64,000 bases of DNA from positions 11,657,776-11,721,775 of the forward strand of contig SSBO01000001.1 of NCBI GenBank assembly GCA_005281725.1, read 5' to 3'. The notes under the pieces are model-generated. The model searched no databases and had not been told where the DNA came from. It saw only the letters and a program-made list of their open reading frames with translations. Every line of letters begins with the position of its first letter. The first letter of the stretch is position 1. A program made the translations under genes and the position numbers. This document shows, one piece after another, positions 36,551 to 49,520 of this stretch. The stretch is from Wuchereria bancrofti (lineage: Eukaryota; Nematoda; Chromadorea; Rhabditida; Onchocercidae).

Positions 36551-39500
36551 CTAAAATTTAAAATTTACATTTATATTACAATACATTATCATTTATCAGA
36601 AACTTTCACAATCTATTGTAATCAAAATATTATTATTAATATAATGAAAGTATTATTGATAAGTTAGGATAAAATAAAAATTAATACTTAACATAAAATG
36701 TTGTACTGTACATTTTTGAAAGAATTAAAATTTTGGATCACATTTTCCACTTGAAATAAAGCATATTTCTTTTGATAATGTTAATCTCTCTCAAAATTTT
36801 AATTATGTATGTTCTATTTTCAATTCTAAACATTTTTGAAAGAGAAAATAGAAAATTGTTTATTACTTAATAAAAAAACAAAAAAAAAAATGTGTGTATG
36901 CAAATAGTACATGAATGATTCCCTAAGTAATACCTAAATTTGTAATTTCATTTTACAAGGTTACATTTTTTATTATTGAATAACTTATTAAATGTATAAG
37001 TAAAATAAAGTAAAAAAAAAAAACTAAATAAGATTGAAAGAAAAAAAACAAGCACCAATCAAAGGTGACTTGTATCTCTATTAAAACAATTTTTTGTCAT
37101 CTGTTGGATACGTTAGCAGTTTTACAGCAAAACTCCACCTCTTCCTGATAATATGAGTGGTGCAAACGAAGTGATAAAGTTCGTATGGTATACGGTAAAT
37201 ATATCTTTTTCACTTCAATAAAATAAATATGAAGTAGCAAAAAAGAATGTAATAAATTTTTACATTATTAGTAATTATAATTTTAATCAAAATTTCAAGC
37301 AAACCAAAATTTGAAATGAGAAAGATTAAAGTAAGAAAAAAAAACGAGTTTAACAAAAGTAATAGAAATTAAATGATTGTATAATAATAGTTGCTAAAAA
37401 TTTTTCATCGAAATAGTTTTTAATAATTTTATCAAATCATATCATAACTGATAATTCCTCTCTCTTTCCCATGAAATTATACTAGATTTTTTTTTATTTT
37501 GTCATTAGATTCGTTTTTTTCTTTTTTTTTTTTTGTAGAAAGCCATTAAAACAAGATACTACTAATAATTTTGTTCATAAATTTCACTTTTTTTAAAATT
37601 CATTAGTCGAAAATTTGAAAAAATTGTTTAATTATTTGATCTGATCAATATTTTTGCAATTATTTAATTTGAGTAAAAGTTTTGTTTTTTTAAGTTTTTA
37701 CTGATATTCAAACATTAGAAACTGAAAGATAAAGATATGATTATAAACTATAAACTAAAAAAATAGAAGAAAAGAAAGTATGGTATGATGATGTAACAAA
37801 TAACAGAATGCTTCATTTAAAGGTATAAATGTTAATTTCTTCATTGTAATTTATGACAGAACTACCATGCGGATTGCTTATTGTTCATCAAAGAGCGGTA
37901 ATATGATTTTTATAGAGGAATGTAGCAGATTATCAAAAATAAAAAAAAGGAAAAAAAAGTGCGCAACTGTTTGTGAATGATCGATGACAGATTAGCACCG
38001 GCAGAGATTTTTTTACTCAGTTTTCATTACTACTTTAAGTGATAAAAAGTGATGTTGAGCTAATTGACATCAATGTTCTGTTACATTAAAATAGCATTAA
38101 TTAATTAATTAATTAATCAAGAAAGTTCAATCTTCTCATCAAATATTCTCTTTTGCCTTTTCTTCCCTTTATAACTTCACTTTTTCATTTAGCTTTTTTT
38201 TTCTTTTCTAACTTTTGCTATTTTTAAGTTGATTCGTTTTTTTTTCTTCCCTTCAAATAATCTTAAAAAAGGGATTAAAGTTTAAATCAAAATAATGTTA
38301 AAAGTATCATAAATTCATCTCTAAGTAACGAAGTAGAATTCTTTTGACGTGATGAAAGCATATTGAGAGATTAATAGGTTAAAGAAAGAATTAGAATAGT
38401 AATTATTTTTGGTAATGAAATTCATTTCTGATTAAATTAAAAAACTGGAAAATAAAAGGAAAAATCAAATTCTTTGAGAATACTTCTTTTGATAATTTTT
38501 TAATAATATATGTTCACAAGATTATTCAAAACATTAGTGAAAAACTCAAACTCTTTTGAAACGTTAATATTTTACATCAAATTCATTTCCTGAAAATCCA
38601 TCCTTTTTTTTTTATTTGATAATATTTTTCTAATGGAATTCCTATTCGGAATTCATTACTTTTCAGTTTCCGATAAATTCTTACAACTTATAATCTTTTC
38701 CGATAGTAATGACAACATTATCATTTCATTCCGCTTCATTAGTGCATTTACTTTGATGAAAAAAAAAAAGAATGATCATTTCATTTTTCAATTTGTTTAT
38801 CCATCCGTTACAAATAATATTTTGGTTGCCATTTTTGCTTCTTCCTGAAATATTTGATCGTCCATGCGACACTTATTATCACAGTCGGTGGCCCCTCTTT
38901 TACTGTCCATTAACGCTCCTTATCAAAAATTTGTTACCGTATACACAAGCGCTTCTTATTTCTTCTTAACATATTGCAAAGTGGTTAAACTTTTTTTTTT
39001 TTTTTTTTTATACACAACAGTAATTATTTGATGTTAGTAGGGGGACAATCAGATAAGCTGGCGCCTACCAATCTGCTTTTTTTTTTTTGTTTTTTAGTAA
39101 ATTTGTAGATTTGATCAATCATCTAAAATCTGTTATCGATGTTATAATATCAGGAATGAAGCTTTGAAATCCTCTTATAACAGATTATTTTTGATCACTT
39201 GTAATTTCTCAAACTTTACATAATCTAAATATTACGTAGTAATGATAATATCATCACAAATTATCAAAAGATGTGCGAAGTGCTTTTACGTTATGTAAAA
39301 TTTACATAAACGTGAAAATATTTATATATTTAAATTATAAATTGTTATATTTAAGTTGTATTTTAGAAAATATTTAAATCATAAATTGTTATTCGTATGA
39401 TTTCGTTTGCAACTTAACCAAAATAGTAAACAGATCAAAAAAACTAAAATAAACTATGAAAACATGAAAGTTACTGCCATGAAAAAAAAACAATGGGATG

Positions 39501-39756
39501 AGTAACTAGAATGATTGAGATGAATTTCATTTTAACAAAAAAGAAAAAATGAATTGAAATGAAGCAAAGTATTTGAAATTGGATTGCATAAATATACGAT
39601 ATAATTTTTATTTATTGTTTAATAATAAATATGAGCATTAAATTCTACTCAATCATTAAAAACTTAGTTTAATATATTTTAAATTGAAAAAAAAAATTCT
39701 TTTTCCTTTTTAAAAATTTCATTTTTATGTTTTTAAAATCATTTTAATCTTTGCAG
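36551..39756. other. Divergent intergenic region, T-box to secreted-protein gene
   Basis: About 3.2 kb upstream of both flanking genes, with no exon I can support. A TCF/LEF-like ATCAAAGG lies near 37068, an (AATT)n run at 38096-38117, and a GC-richer patch with GGCGCC at 39050-39080. Overlapping ORFs at 38633-38969 look like chance. Confidence 0.45.
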
Positions 39757-41953
39757 ACGTTATGTATGGTTAGTAGTTTAACTCAGAAAATTATGATGAA
39801 ATATCATTAATAGTTAATTATTACAGTTTGATGTTTTGTGAATTTATCAAATATAACACTGAACGTTTTAGCAGTATTTTAATTTTTATTTATAATTGAA
39901 ATATGTCTCAGTAATTCAATTTGGTTTTTTTTTTTCAAAACCTTTACAGAATTTAAATTAGCTTTGTAATGAGTTTTCATTGTCGTTTCAAAACTTCAAA
40001 TTTTTTCCGCTTACAAAAAAAAAAAATCATAAAGCAAACTTTTCAGCTCTCTTTCTTATTGCTATTAGCTGTATGATACAAAAGACAGAGCATTTTGTGG
40101 CACATGAAGATTTAAATTTAATACAAGATGAACAGGTTTGCAAAGAGAGTAAAAATTATTAAACTGTTTGAATACTTGAATGATTTGACGAGAAGCATTA
40201 TAATATTCCTCTTAAAAATACACGTTTAATTGTATTTAATTCGCATTTCTATGCGCTCTTATTTAAGTTATTTAAAATTTGAAACAAGCAGCTGTAAATT
40301 AAAGTTAAATTTAAAAAATTAACAGAATTTTTAAACTGATGGTTAACAAATTTACAGACTAATTAATTAACAATACCTGGTTGGACAAGTACTAGTTATG
40401 CTATACATTCATATATTAGCATTGTAACATCATTGAGGGATCTTTCAATAGCATTAAATTTTCATTTCAGTATCGACATTTCTGTCGGGAATCTTCATTT
40501 CAAAGAGGAGATTTTTATAAAACTGTAAAATTTAACAAAGCAGCACGAAATGAATTTGTTGTCCTACAGGTAGCAAAAGTAAATACGGATTGTAAGTAAG
40601 TTATTTTTTTTTCTTTCAATCAAAAAATTAAAAAAAAAAGAAAAACCATTTCACGTACTATTATATGTTCTTATGTTTTTTATTTTCAAATTATCATCTG
40701 AATTGTATATTATCAATATAAAATATAATAAAATATCATCTAAGATTTGTAGTACTTTTTTTTTTAAAAAACTTTTTTAACAATGTGAATAATAAAAAAT
40801 ATATGATGGACAATTATTTGTAGCTTTCAACTTACTGCCATGTCAAATTCAAGAGAAGAACTTACTGTTCGCAATATTTTTCCCACTGATCATCTCAATC
40901 AAAATGTTATTCTTTTGGTCAGTTATACACTTCAATTTATTATGATAGTATTCATTAAGTTTTTATTTGTCTCTCACATTTATAAATTAATTCTTCACTA
41001 ATATTTAAACATTCAAAAGATGCAAAAATGCGAGTGTAAACTGCTAATTTGCATTAGAATAGTCTAAAATATTCTTTCGAATAATTAATTTACTTAACAT
41101 TTTATAGCATTTATTGCTAATATAGGTAGCATGCAGTAAATTACTGCGTCAAAAAAATTATTTCCGTGTTTGGTATCACGCTGGTGGAATATTACGAAGT
41201 AAACCGTATGACGAATCAGAAGGCTTGAAATATGTTCAAATTGCACCGGAACCTAAATGTAGCATCGGAAAAGAAACAGGGAAAAATCAAAGTATAGCAT
41301 TTGTCCATTTCACTATGTCACGAATACGATTACCTGTAAGACTTTAACAATCAATTTCAAATATTAATTTAAAATTCTAAAACAATTTTTTTAATAATTA
41401 AATGAAATAATGTATGCAATTTCTATGCATTAAACAAAATGGATCTATCTTAAGGAAGTAATACAAATTATTTCCGGATTGATAGCCAAAATGATTGTAA
41501 TGCCGAAAAAAAGAGCTGATTCCGGATTGTATAATGTAGGAATGTAATAACATTGAATATATCGAAATAATAAAACATATTATCAATTTTTATATGATAA
41601 GTTTAGGTTACTAATAACACTGAAGCAATATGGGAAAGGATCGGTGATGCCACTGATATTCAACAACCAAGATTCCGATCATACGGTATGTAGTAGAAAG
41701 TTACTACTTTTTTTTAAAAAAAAAATGATTTATAAAAAAAGTAAGAGAAAAATATGAATTGGTAAAGATAAATAAAAATTATATCATAAAATTTAGTGCA
41801 ATCACTTTTTCAGAATCATTAACCAAATATCAAAAAAGTGTTTTCGTGCCGGATTCATTTATTGGTAAACAATCACCAATCATTGAATTATCACATAGTA
41901 TTATATTGTTTACTGTCATTTCATTTATTAATGCATTTTCATTTTTATTTTGA
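39757..41953 (+). CDS. Secreted, probably GPI-anchored protein of unknown family
   Basis: Coding from 39762. Seven exons: 39757-39768 (only 7 coding bases, ATGTATG), 40047-40135, 40471-40595, 40824-40917, 41126-41335, 41607-41685 and 41814-41953; phases all agree, 247 residues. Seen: a signal peptide MYALFLIAISCMIQ, four cysteines in the mature part (C37, C73, C108, C149), a patch NYFRVWYHAGGILRSKPYDE, an N-glycosylation sequon NNT at 178-180, and a hydrophobic tail SIILFTVISFINAFSFLF at the very end with nothing basic after it, typical of a GPI signal. I do not recognise the family; size, four cysteines and tail invite comparison with ephrins, but I see no ephrin motif. The tiny first exon follows TTTGCAG, a good spliced-leader acceptor. 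The first join is the least certain; without it the signal peptide has no ATG. Confidence 0.75.
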
Positions 41954-41977
41954 AGTTATTTTAGAGAGATATTTGTC

Positions 41978-41983
41978 AATAAA
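41978..41983 (+). terminator. Candidate poly(A) signal of the secreted-protein gene
   Basis: AATAAA 24 bases after the TGA. Confidence 0.55.
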
Positions 41984-43429
41984 TAATTTGAAATGCAACG
42001 TTAACAAATTGCATAGTCTTACATAAGTTTCATTAATGTTAATTTTATCGCTAATTTTAACTTATTGTTATTGTTTGTTAAAAGTCCTAAAAGATTCAAG
42101 AAACAACAGGAAAAAGTTATAGCATAAGTTATAGCATTTTACTTCCTCATTGATGCACATAAAGATTTTTTATTAAAATGAAATCTTAATGATATATATA
42201 TATATATGAAATGTGTTTTTAATTAATTAATAATTCCTACATTACAGTTTCTGGCAAACAATTAGTAAAATCATTCACGTAATTTCATAGTACTTTTTCT
42301 TTTTTTATAAACGATTAAAAACTGATATTAATGCTTTATAGATTGTTATGTAATTTATAGATTTATAAATTCTCAACTCATAATTTAGCTTTGTAACATT
42401 TCAAGTATTATTTCAAATATGTTACAATTATAAAACTTTCGTAATTTCATAGTTTCCTATTCATTAATTTTCGCTCCTATATAAAATAAGAACAAAAATT
42501 ATTTATATAATTTAATATTTGTATTGATTATTGCACATATTTTGATCGATTAGAGTATTCGTTAAATAGCACTGAAAGGAAGAAATTTGATTGATAAAAA
42601 AAAGAAAAAATCTTTTTAAAAATTTCTTAGAACGAAAATGAAAGTATTGTTGATTTAATTTAATTCAATCAAAGTACTTTTCCTATTCATTAATTCAAGC
42701 GCAAATTGTATACCATTGACGTTTCATGCATTCGCGTAGAAAAGGTTAGTAAAAAAATTTCTTTCGAGTAAAAAAAAAAGAAAATTGATTGCAATGCACT
42801 GCAGATTTAGAAGTATTCTCGGATTATGTTTACCTTTTCGAATTCCGCTATTTCTCGATATTTCAATCTTACTGAAATTATAAATTCAATAAGGCATTTT
42901 AAAGTCTATCAATTTGTTCCTTTTAATTAATTAATTGATCTTTCCATCTCTTACCATCAATAACATTAGCTATTTTCAACATCCATCAATCGTCATAATC
43001 TCTTCCGATTTCTTAATCTCTCTCCAATCTTTAATTCACTTCTACTAACTCACTATTAATACTCACTGTCTATATTGAAATGTTTTTTTCTCCTCTCTAT
43101 AATATTACTTTTACTACTGTTGTCTGATACTCTTGATATTATACGTTGTAGCATGAACTATTATCTCAAAAATGCAGAGCTACTGAAGGTTTCAAAACTA
43201 GTAGCCAACAGTTTTCTTCATGTATCTCGTATGCTTCTTTTCATTTGCAATACTCTCTCACATTTGTGAACTTTCTCGTCTCCTTTTTTTCTTCTTAGTG
43301 GTTGAAATTTTAATCTGATGCTGAATTTGTTGTGAAGTTGCTAAAGTTTATATTGGGTTTTACGTAACTGTAATCTCACGTATGTTCACGTATGTTCACG
43401 CTTATTAAAATAATTATTCTTCTTTCAGG
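41984..43429. other. Intergenic, upstream of RED/IK
   Basis: AT-rich, with a TA run near 42191-42207. An ORF at 43075-43269 starting MKCFFLLSIILLLLLLS resembles a signal peptide but is followed by nothing recognisable. No supported gene. Confidence 0.45.
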
Positions 43430-43503
43430 AACGATTACCATCAAATTACCTCACCTATGGAAACAGATTTGAAAGAGCTTTTGGGCACTTCATCATCGAC
43501 TGG
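43430..43503 (+). other. Possible 5' leader exon of RED/IK with an upstream ATG
   Basis: CTTTCAG precedes 43430 and a GTAAAG donor follows 43503. Its ATG at 43457 opens 15 codons, but joining to the next exon (43846) ends that frame at a stop within about 10 codons. It is therefore either noncoding leader with a short upstream ORF or not used. Confidence 0.4.
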
Positions 43504-43847
43504 GTAAAGTTTCTTTCTTACCGGAACATAATTAAAGCATAATTAAAAAATTACTGATTGTGTTACTAATTCTACGAGTTACATGGTTTTTCACTGAAAG
43601 CTTAAATTGAAGAAACGGTTTTTGTTCGATGTCTTGTTATTTAGTTGCATATCAGTATGTTCGTTTAATTCAACGCTACCACTATGTTGGCTTGATTTAA
43701 CGATTTCTTCTTGTAAATTGATTGAAATAACAATAGTCAGTTGTCGCTTTTTTGTGCGATTAATGTGGTTAAAAATGTTTTCGTTTTCGATTTTACATTT
43801 GTGACTTTATTGAGGCGTATGAAGGAGAATTATTCGTTTTCATAGAT

Positions 43848-46800
43848 ATGCTTTTGAAGAATCATTCATTTAGACGAAATGGAACCACGGCAACGTTACG
43901 TAATGAGGATTTCCGCCAACTTTTGACGAAGAAGATAGTTCAAACAAACGCAAATGTAAATGGAGGTCCACAGACACAACCTACTCATTCATTTAGCCAT
44001 CGACAAGCTGCTGAGTTAGTTCTTTTGTTAACTTATCTCTTTTCTTCTAACCATCTATCAATTAGAAGAAAAGGTCAAGACAAAAAAAAAAAAAAAAACA
44101 GATATCAGACAGAGAAAAGAGTTGGTAGTTTCTTATTGGTTAATATCATAATTCCTTGTATTTATTTATAAAACGATAGTCTAGGATTATTTTGGATGGA
44201 TAGAGCTTTTAGTTTCTCAAAACTACACAACGAATGTATTTTGTTTTCAGTTCGAAAAGAAGCCACGGTACAGGTACCAAGACTAAGAAACAAAGGGAAC
44301 GGAGTAGTATTGATGACGAAGACGATATTTTTGGTTTGTATAAATATATTAATTCTGTCAGTTGAAGCGATATAAGATCGCAAAATTAACTAATCCTTGT
44401 TTGGGTCATTTATTAATGATTTCATATCGTTTCTGGCATATGAAGCAAAAAAAAAATGTTATAGGACCATCAAATTTGAATGAAATTTTAAAAAATTATC
44501 GTGATCGAGCGGAAGAAAGACGAAAGGGAGTTGGAAAAGATGACACTATTGATGATTTGCATGCAAATAATGCATACCGAGCGGTACCTGGTGATGTAAG
44601 GGCAACAGTTGATGCAGCACAACGTAGGAAACAGGCAATCCAGGTAATTTGCGTTAATTTTCATTCCGAGTTTCTGAGAATCTAGAGAATTTTTGCAAGA
44701 ATCATCATCTTTCATTATTGAAGCAATAAAATTCAATGTGATGGGAAGTTATAAGGTGGTAAATCGTAATGAATGTATGGAATAAATTTGCAGGAAAGTA
44801 AATATCTTGGTGGTGATATGGAGCATACTCATTTAGTGAAAGGTTTGGACTATTCGTTGCTGCATAAAGTTCGTTCAGAAATAGCTATGAGAGAACAGAA
44901 AAGTGACGAAGTGTTGGAATCACAATATAATGTAAGTATTTAACGAATTTTAAGCATCTTGTTTGTTTCTTTCTCGCATATGCTAATTTTTTTTCAAGTA
45001 AAATATGCTTAAATTAGCTGTAAATAAAAAAGAAGAGTTTTACTATAAAATAATTTTTCTTACTGCACTTCACTTCATTCTTTCGAAATATATTGGAAAT
45101 TGGGTGATTTTTCTGATCTTTTCCATGTTCCAGAAAGACAGTCAGAAAGGCGAGCCGCAATCAGACAATCGGATGGTTCGAAACATTCATCGAGCGTTGT
45201 TTCAGAATGAACTTCCTGCATGTAATGAATTATTTAGGTAAGACTGTTGCTGTATTTTATCCTTCGTGATTTTTTTTTTCACAAATTTTTTTAATCCTAT
45301 AATTATGAGTAGAAATTTAGAAAGGGTCGTATGGCTTATGTCATTGATCTGGAGGAGGAAGATAATGATTTACCTACTACATTGCTACGTTCTGTTCACG
45401 ATTGTCCCGCAACGGAAAGTACTCATGATATCAACACCAGCAATATGCTTATTCAGGTACTCAATTTTATCTTTGATAAAGGGCTCGGGCAATTATTTAA
45501 CCTAGTTTTTCCCAACTGTCCTAAATTTTCAGAAACTCACACAAGTTCTATCATACTTGCGCGCCGATACACAGAAGAAAAAGAAAAAGACTGAGGGTAC
45601 GAACGAGGAGCATACTAAGATAGCTTCACAACCAATATTTGACGATCAGCGTGATTTCGCTGCTTCCAAGAATGATCGTGATCGAGAAAGACGCGATCGG
45701 GATCGGAAACGTTTAAAACCTTCTTCGTAAGTATCGATGTATCGTCATGCTTTTCTCCCAAGCAGTTTACCATATTTTTGTATCAATTTACCACTGTTTT
45801 GAAGTAGTGTATTTTACGTTTTTTAAACAGTATATTACTTTCAAGTGAGATATATTATCCTCTTTCATCGTCGAAAAGTGATTAACTGAAAGTAACCCAT
45901 CTTTGTTCATTGTTTTTTAAAAGTGAAGTAACCAGTTGATTATTCCACCCATTTAAAACCATATGGAAAGAGAAAATTCAGATTTGGATCCAAAAAAAGT
46001 TAGACAAACAGTTTGTAAACTTCTTCAATTTTTACAGCAGTACCGTATTGTCGTTATAATTATACATACTTTAACATTTTAAATTCAGATACTTCGATGA
46101 CCGCGAGCCGGATCGTGATAGAGATAGAAATCGTGATCGTGACAGGAATCGTGATTACGAAAGAGGAAGAGATCGGGATCGAGATCGGGAACGTCGTACG
46201 CGGGACGACGAAAGACGAGGTGAACGTCGGGAAGTAGTAAAATTGGTTGAGAATGAGGCACCACCTGAAAAGAAAAAAAGAGTACCTATGGAAACAGAAG
46301 GTTATGCGGAATGCTATCCAGGTGGTATGTATGAAGCTGCGGGAGAAAGCGATGACGAAGCTGATTATTCAAAAATGGATATGGTTAGTAGAAATGAGAT
46401 GCTTGCATTTTATGTCTCCGCTTATCTGTTATTGATCATGTAGTCTGGGATCAGTACAAAGAGACCTAAAATTCTATATGTAAGATGATTTAAATAGACT
46501 CTTAAACTCTTGCTTTTTGCAGGGAAATAGACGAGGTCCAGTGAAACGTTGGGATTTCGAAGATCACGAAGACTATGAAAAGTATATGGAATCGAAAGAA
46601 GCTATGCCGAAGTAAGACATGCCTCAAGTTAAATTTAAACTAGGACATTTAAAAATCCTGAAGTAGGAAAAAAATAACCCATTAATATTCTATATTTATG
46701 CGTAATCACTCGAAAGATCTTAGATCTTTAGGCAACTTTTAGCATAATTATATTATTGTAATCGTTATTTGTATAAGCTACATCACCTTCTGTTGTGAAG

Positions 46801-46991
46801 CATATTAAACGGTCCTGATTTGATATTTTGATTTGCGTTCCAGAGCGGCATATCAGTTCGGAGTGAAAACAAATGATGGACGGAAAACAAGAAAAAGTGG
46901 TCCAGATCGAGAAAAACATAAATTGGATCGTGAATTCTCCGAAATAACTAAAATACTTGAAAAACGAAAAATAGAAGGCCATAGATCGTAA
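43848..46991 (+). CDS. smu-2: Splicing factor RED/IK (SMU-2)
   Basis: Ten exons: 43848-44014, 44251-44333, 44465-44643, 44794-44931, 45134-45237, 45321-45456, 45533-45726, 46089-46383, 46523-46611, 46844-46991; 510 residues (human IK/RED about 557). RED partners SMU-1 in the spliceosome; in C. elegans SMU-2 affects alternative splicing. Seen: LRNEDFRQLL near the N-terminus, NYRDRAEERRKGV, SKYLGGDMEHTHLVKGLDYS (144-163), KGRMAYVIDLEEED, a KLTQVLSYLR block, Arg/Asp/Glu-rich repeats (about 315-383) that name the family, YAECYPGG, and the conserved end KAAYQFGVKTNDGRKTR to KILEKRKIEG. The start is placed at 43848 because it lies just after an acceptor (TTTTCATAG) and the upstream exon is out of frame. 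Poly(A) signal AATAAA at 46999, very close to the stop. Convergent with the RS/RRM gene. Confidence 0.96.
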
Positions 46992-47004
46992 GATTTTCAA
47001 TAAA

Positions 47005-48378
47005 TTCATTGTAAAAATAAGAGTCGTTATCTAAAATCTATTTCTTAGAGGAAGATTAAGGGTGGTGCAGAGAGGTGTTACGAAATTAGCGAATAAGTCT
47101 AACCGAACTATATCTTGACCACTCAATATCTTGCATTAATTCTACAGCTTCCAGGACTTTGATTTTTCAACCGTTTTCTTCTTAAAGGACTTAATTAATG
47201 TGAACATTTCAGCGATATCGCCAAACGAATTAAATATTGATATTGTGTTGCTGGCGGAACACTTCGTCTTGGCTTAGAAATCGTTTTGTTTGAATAATGC
47301 TGTACTTTATATTGTCAGTAAAATTGTTTACTATCGTTTATGAAAAGTCACAAGTTCCAGCAAATGGCACTTTTTCACTTACAGCACAAAATTTTATATT
47401 AATTTCCATATTCATAATTGCCCGGATTACACTATTGCGCCTTTCCAAGGCAGTTCTGGAAAATATTAGTTATTCCGGGAAAGAAAAGCTTGATTTCCAC
47501 GAACAATAACTCGTACTGATTATTCTTGGTATGAAACCATCGTTCAGACTTGGTTTCTTGTATATTGAGTAAATCTCGGAACTCTTCATTTATAAACAAA
47601 TTCCGAAATTCTCGGTCAGATAAAGAAGACATATCACGTTGTCTCCTCTGCTATAACATACTTCCTGTCATATCCTTCATTCAACTTTCCCCCAATTCAT
47701 TTTTGCAGAATCATTGCGCTCTTTTTACAGAAACATCTCGAAGAGATAGTAAAAGATCTAGGAAATGGAGAAGGATAACTTATAGTTCATTAATAATTAG
47801 TATCCAGAAGCACGTTTGATTTTTTGTAATCATCAAACAATGATCGGAATAAAAGAAATCACTATTCAATGTACTAAAGAAACAACACGATTAAATTATT
47901 TTTATTTTAGTACCCGTATACGTGTTTTACAGTTTACCTTTTTTGATTTGAAAAATACGCGAACAACAAGAGGTACGTATCACTGTACTTGGAAAAGAAA
48001 GTATACAAATCAAAAAAAAAATACATGAATAAAAAGGATTTATTTATTATTTTACTTGCTCATTACACTGAGCTAGTGATATTACTGAGAGTAATAAAAT
48101 AGCAGCATACAAAAATGAAAAAATTAAAAAGATGTTACGATAACTGAGATTTCTTTATACCCGTAAATATGTGCGAAAAAAAATCGTCCATTACACCATT
48201 AAGAAATCAATTAACTGAAATCGATTGCTTAGATATTTCAGAGTTGTTGTGGTAATACATAATCATATTATTCAATGTACTCTTTAACAGCGTACAAAAG
48301 TCAGCGAAAAGCTAGATTTTTAAAAAGTGTATGTATTAAAAGTTGAACTTTGATACAATTCTATTTGAAAAGTGACAT
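47005..48378. other. Intergenic, convergent side of RED/IK
   Basis: No supported gene. A 66-codon minus-strand ORF (47632-47432) beginning MSSLSDREFRNLFINEEF has a protein-like composition but no homology I recognise and no clear splice partners. Confidence 0.4.
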
Positions 48379-48720
48379 ATGATCAAAAATATAACGAAGT
48401 CCCGAACTTTGTTTAATAGAATGGGAGAGAACGTGACAAGAAACAATAGTTTATATGACAGTAATATGTTTCTGAACCACAACAGTAATCGAAAAGGAAA
48501 AGTTTCTTGGGACAATAAACGAACAATCAAATTTCACAACTATGGTCAGTGGTCAAAGAATCACTCCACCTATTTTTAGAAATTACTGAAGTCTTCTATG
48601 AATTATGATAAGAATTTTAAGAGTAAAAACAAACAATACAAAGTCAATTTCTTCCAAATTATATTCCAACTTAATCCAAAAGACACAAGTAATGCTTCTC
48701 GATTCGAGCAAAAATTATGA
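48379..48720 (+). pseudogene. Possible decayed ORF with one internal stop
   Basis: An ATG at 48379 opens 66 codons of polar, Asn/Lys-rich sequence to a TAG at 48577; the same frame continues open past that single stop to a TGA at 48718. Product unknown; it begins MIKNITKSRTLFNRMGENV. It may be a relic or chance in an A-rich area. Confidence 0.2.
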
Positions 48721-48939
48721 GACTTTACGAAAAAAAAAGTTAAAAAAGTCAAAGTTAAAAGCAAAACATAATTTGTTACAACATGAAATTATGGATGAAA
48801 CGCATGGCTAACAGTAAATCATCAAAAATGTTGAACATTTTTCTTCATTTTGAATCAACACCCAACCAGATCTATCAAAAATAGATTTCAATTTAATATA
48901 TCGGGAATAAATATTTAATAAAGTAATAGGAAGAGGAAT

Positions 48940-49520
48940 GTGACTTGCGGAGAAGTTAAGCTTTCGAAGTTTGTAAGGAGTAAAGTCAAGAATCACCATG
49001 ATTTACGTGCCAAAAGAAACAAAAATACAACATCAAAACATCAGAATATATTAAGTCGCTCACTGTTGTCAATATAAAGAGATTTTGTTAGAAGCAAGCA
49101 TTTGACACAAACAGAATAGAATAGAAACTGTGAGCAGCTTCAAGATACTAGGTTTCCAAAATTTACGACGATTAAAGTCAAACATCTGCTGCAAAGGAAA
49201 AAATGCAGCAAAGAAATAATGCAAGTAAACAATTCATTGTTCAATAACTACTGTCGGTTGTAAGCAAGAACTTGAAAAATTCCCAGAATAGAAATTTCAA
49301 GCTTCGGAAAAATTATGCTTTTGAAATTTGCAAGAAGGTCAAAAACCAACAAAAATCTAGCCAAAAAAAGAAAAATGGGTAACAAAATAATAAAATAAAA
49401 TCATTCACTGTTCATCAATGCAAACTTAAGGAATAATTAAGGAATAATTGAAACAATAAAGTAGCACTGACAAACTTATTAATCAAAATTATACTTTTCC
49501 AGGAATTAAAATTCGAAAAA
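48940..49520 (-). repeat. Degenerate tandem repeat, period about 165-190 bp, at least 3 to 4 units
   Basis: Recurring landmarks: CACTGTTGTCAAT (49061), CATTGTTCAAT (49235) and CACTGTTCATCAAT (49406); and CTTTCGAAGTTTG (48961), GTTTCCAAAATTTACG (49152), CTTTTGAAATTTGC (49318) and ACTTTTCCAGGAATT (49492). Spacings are 166-191 bp. On the minus strand each unit reads as a similar short peptide (see findings). No known repeat family is recognised. Confidence 0.55.

Noticed and set aside
38633..38969. Overlapping plus ORFs near 38.7 kb
   Set aside because: Different frames, no recognisable protein, no clear splice sites.
43607..43804. 65-codon ORF resembling a signal-anchor protein
   Set aside because: Lies between the leader exon and the first coding exon of RED/IK and has no partner exons; hydrophobic ORFs are common by chance here.
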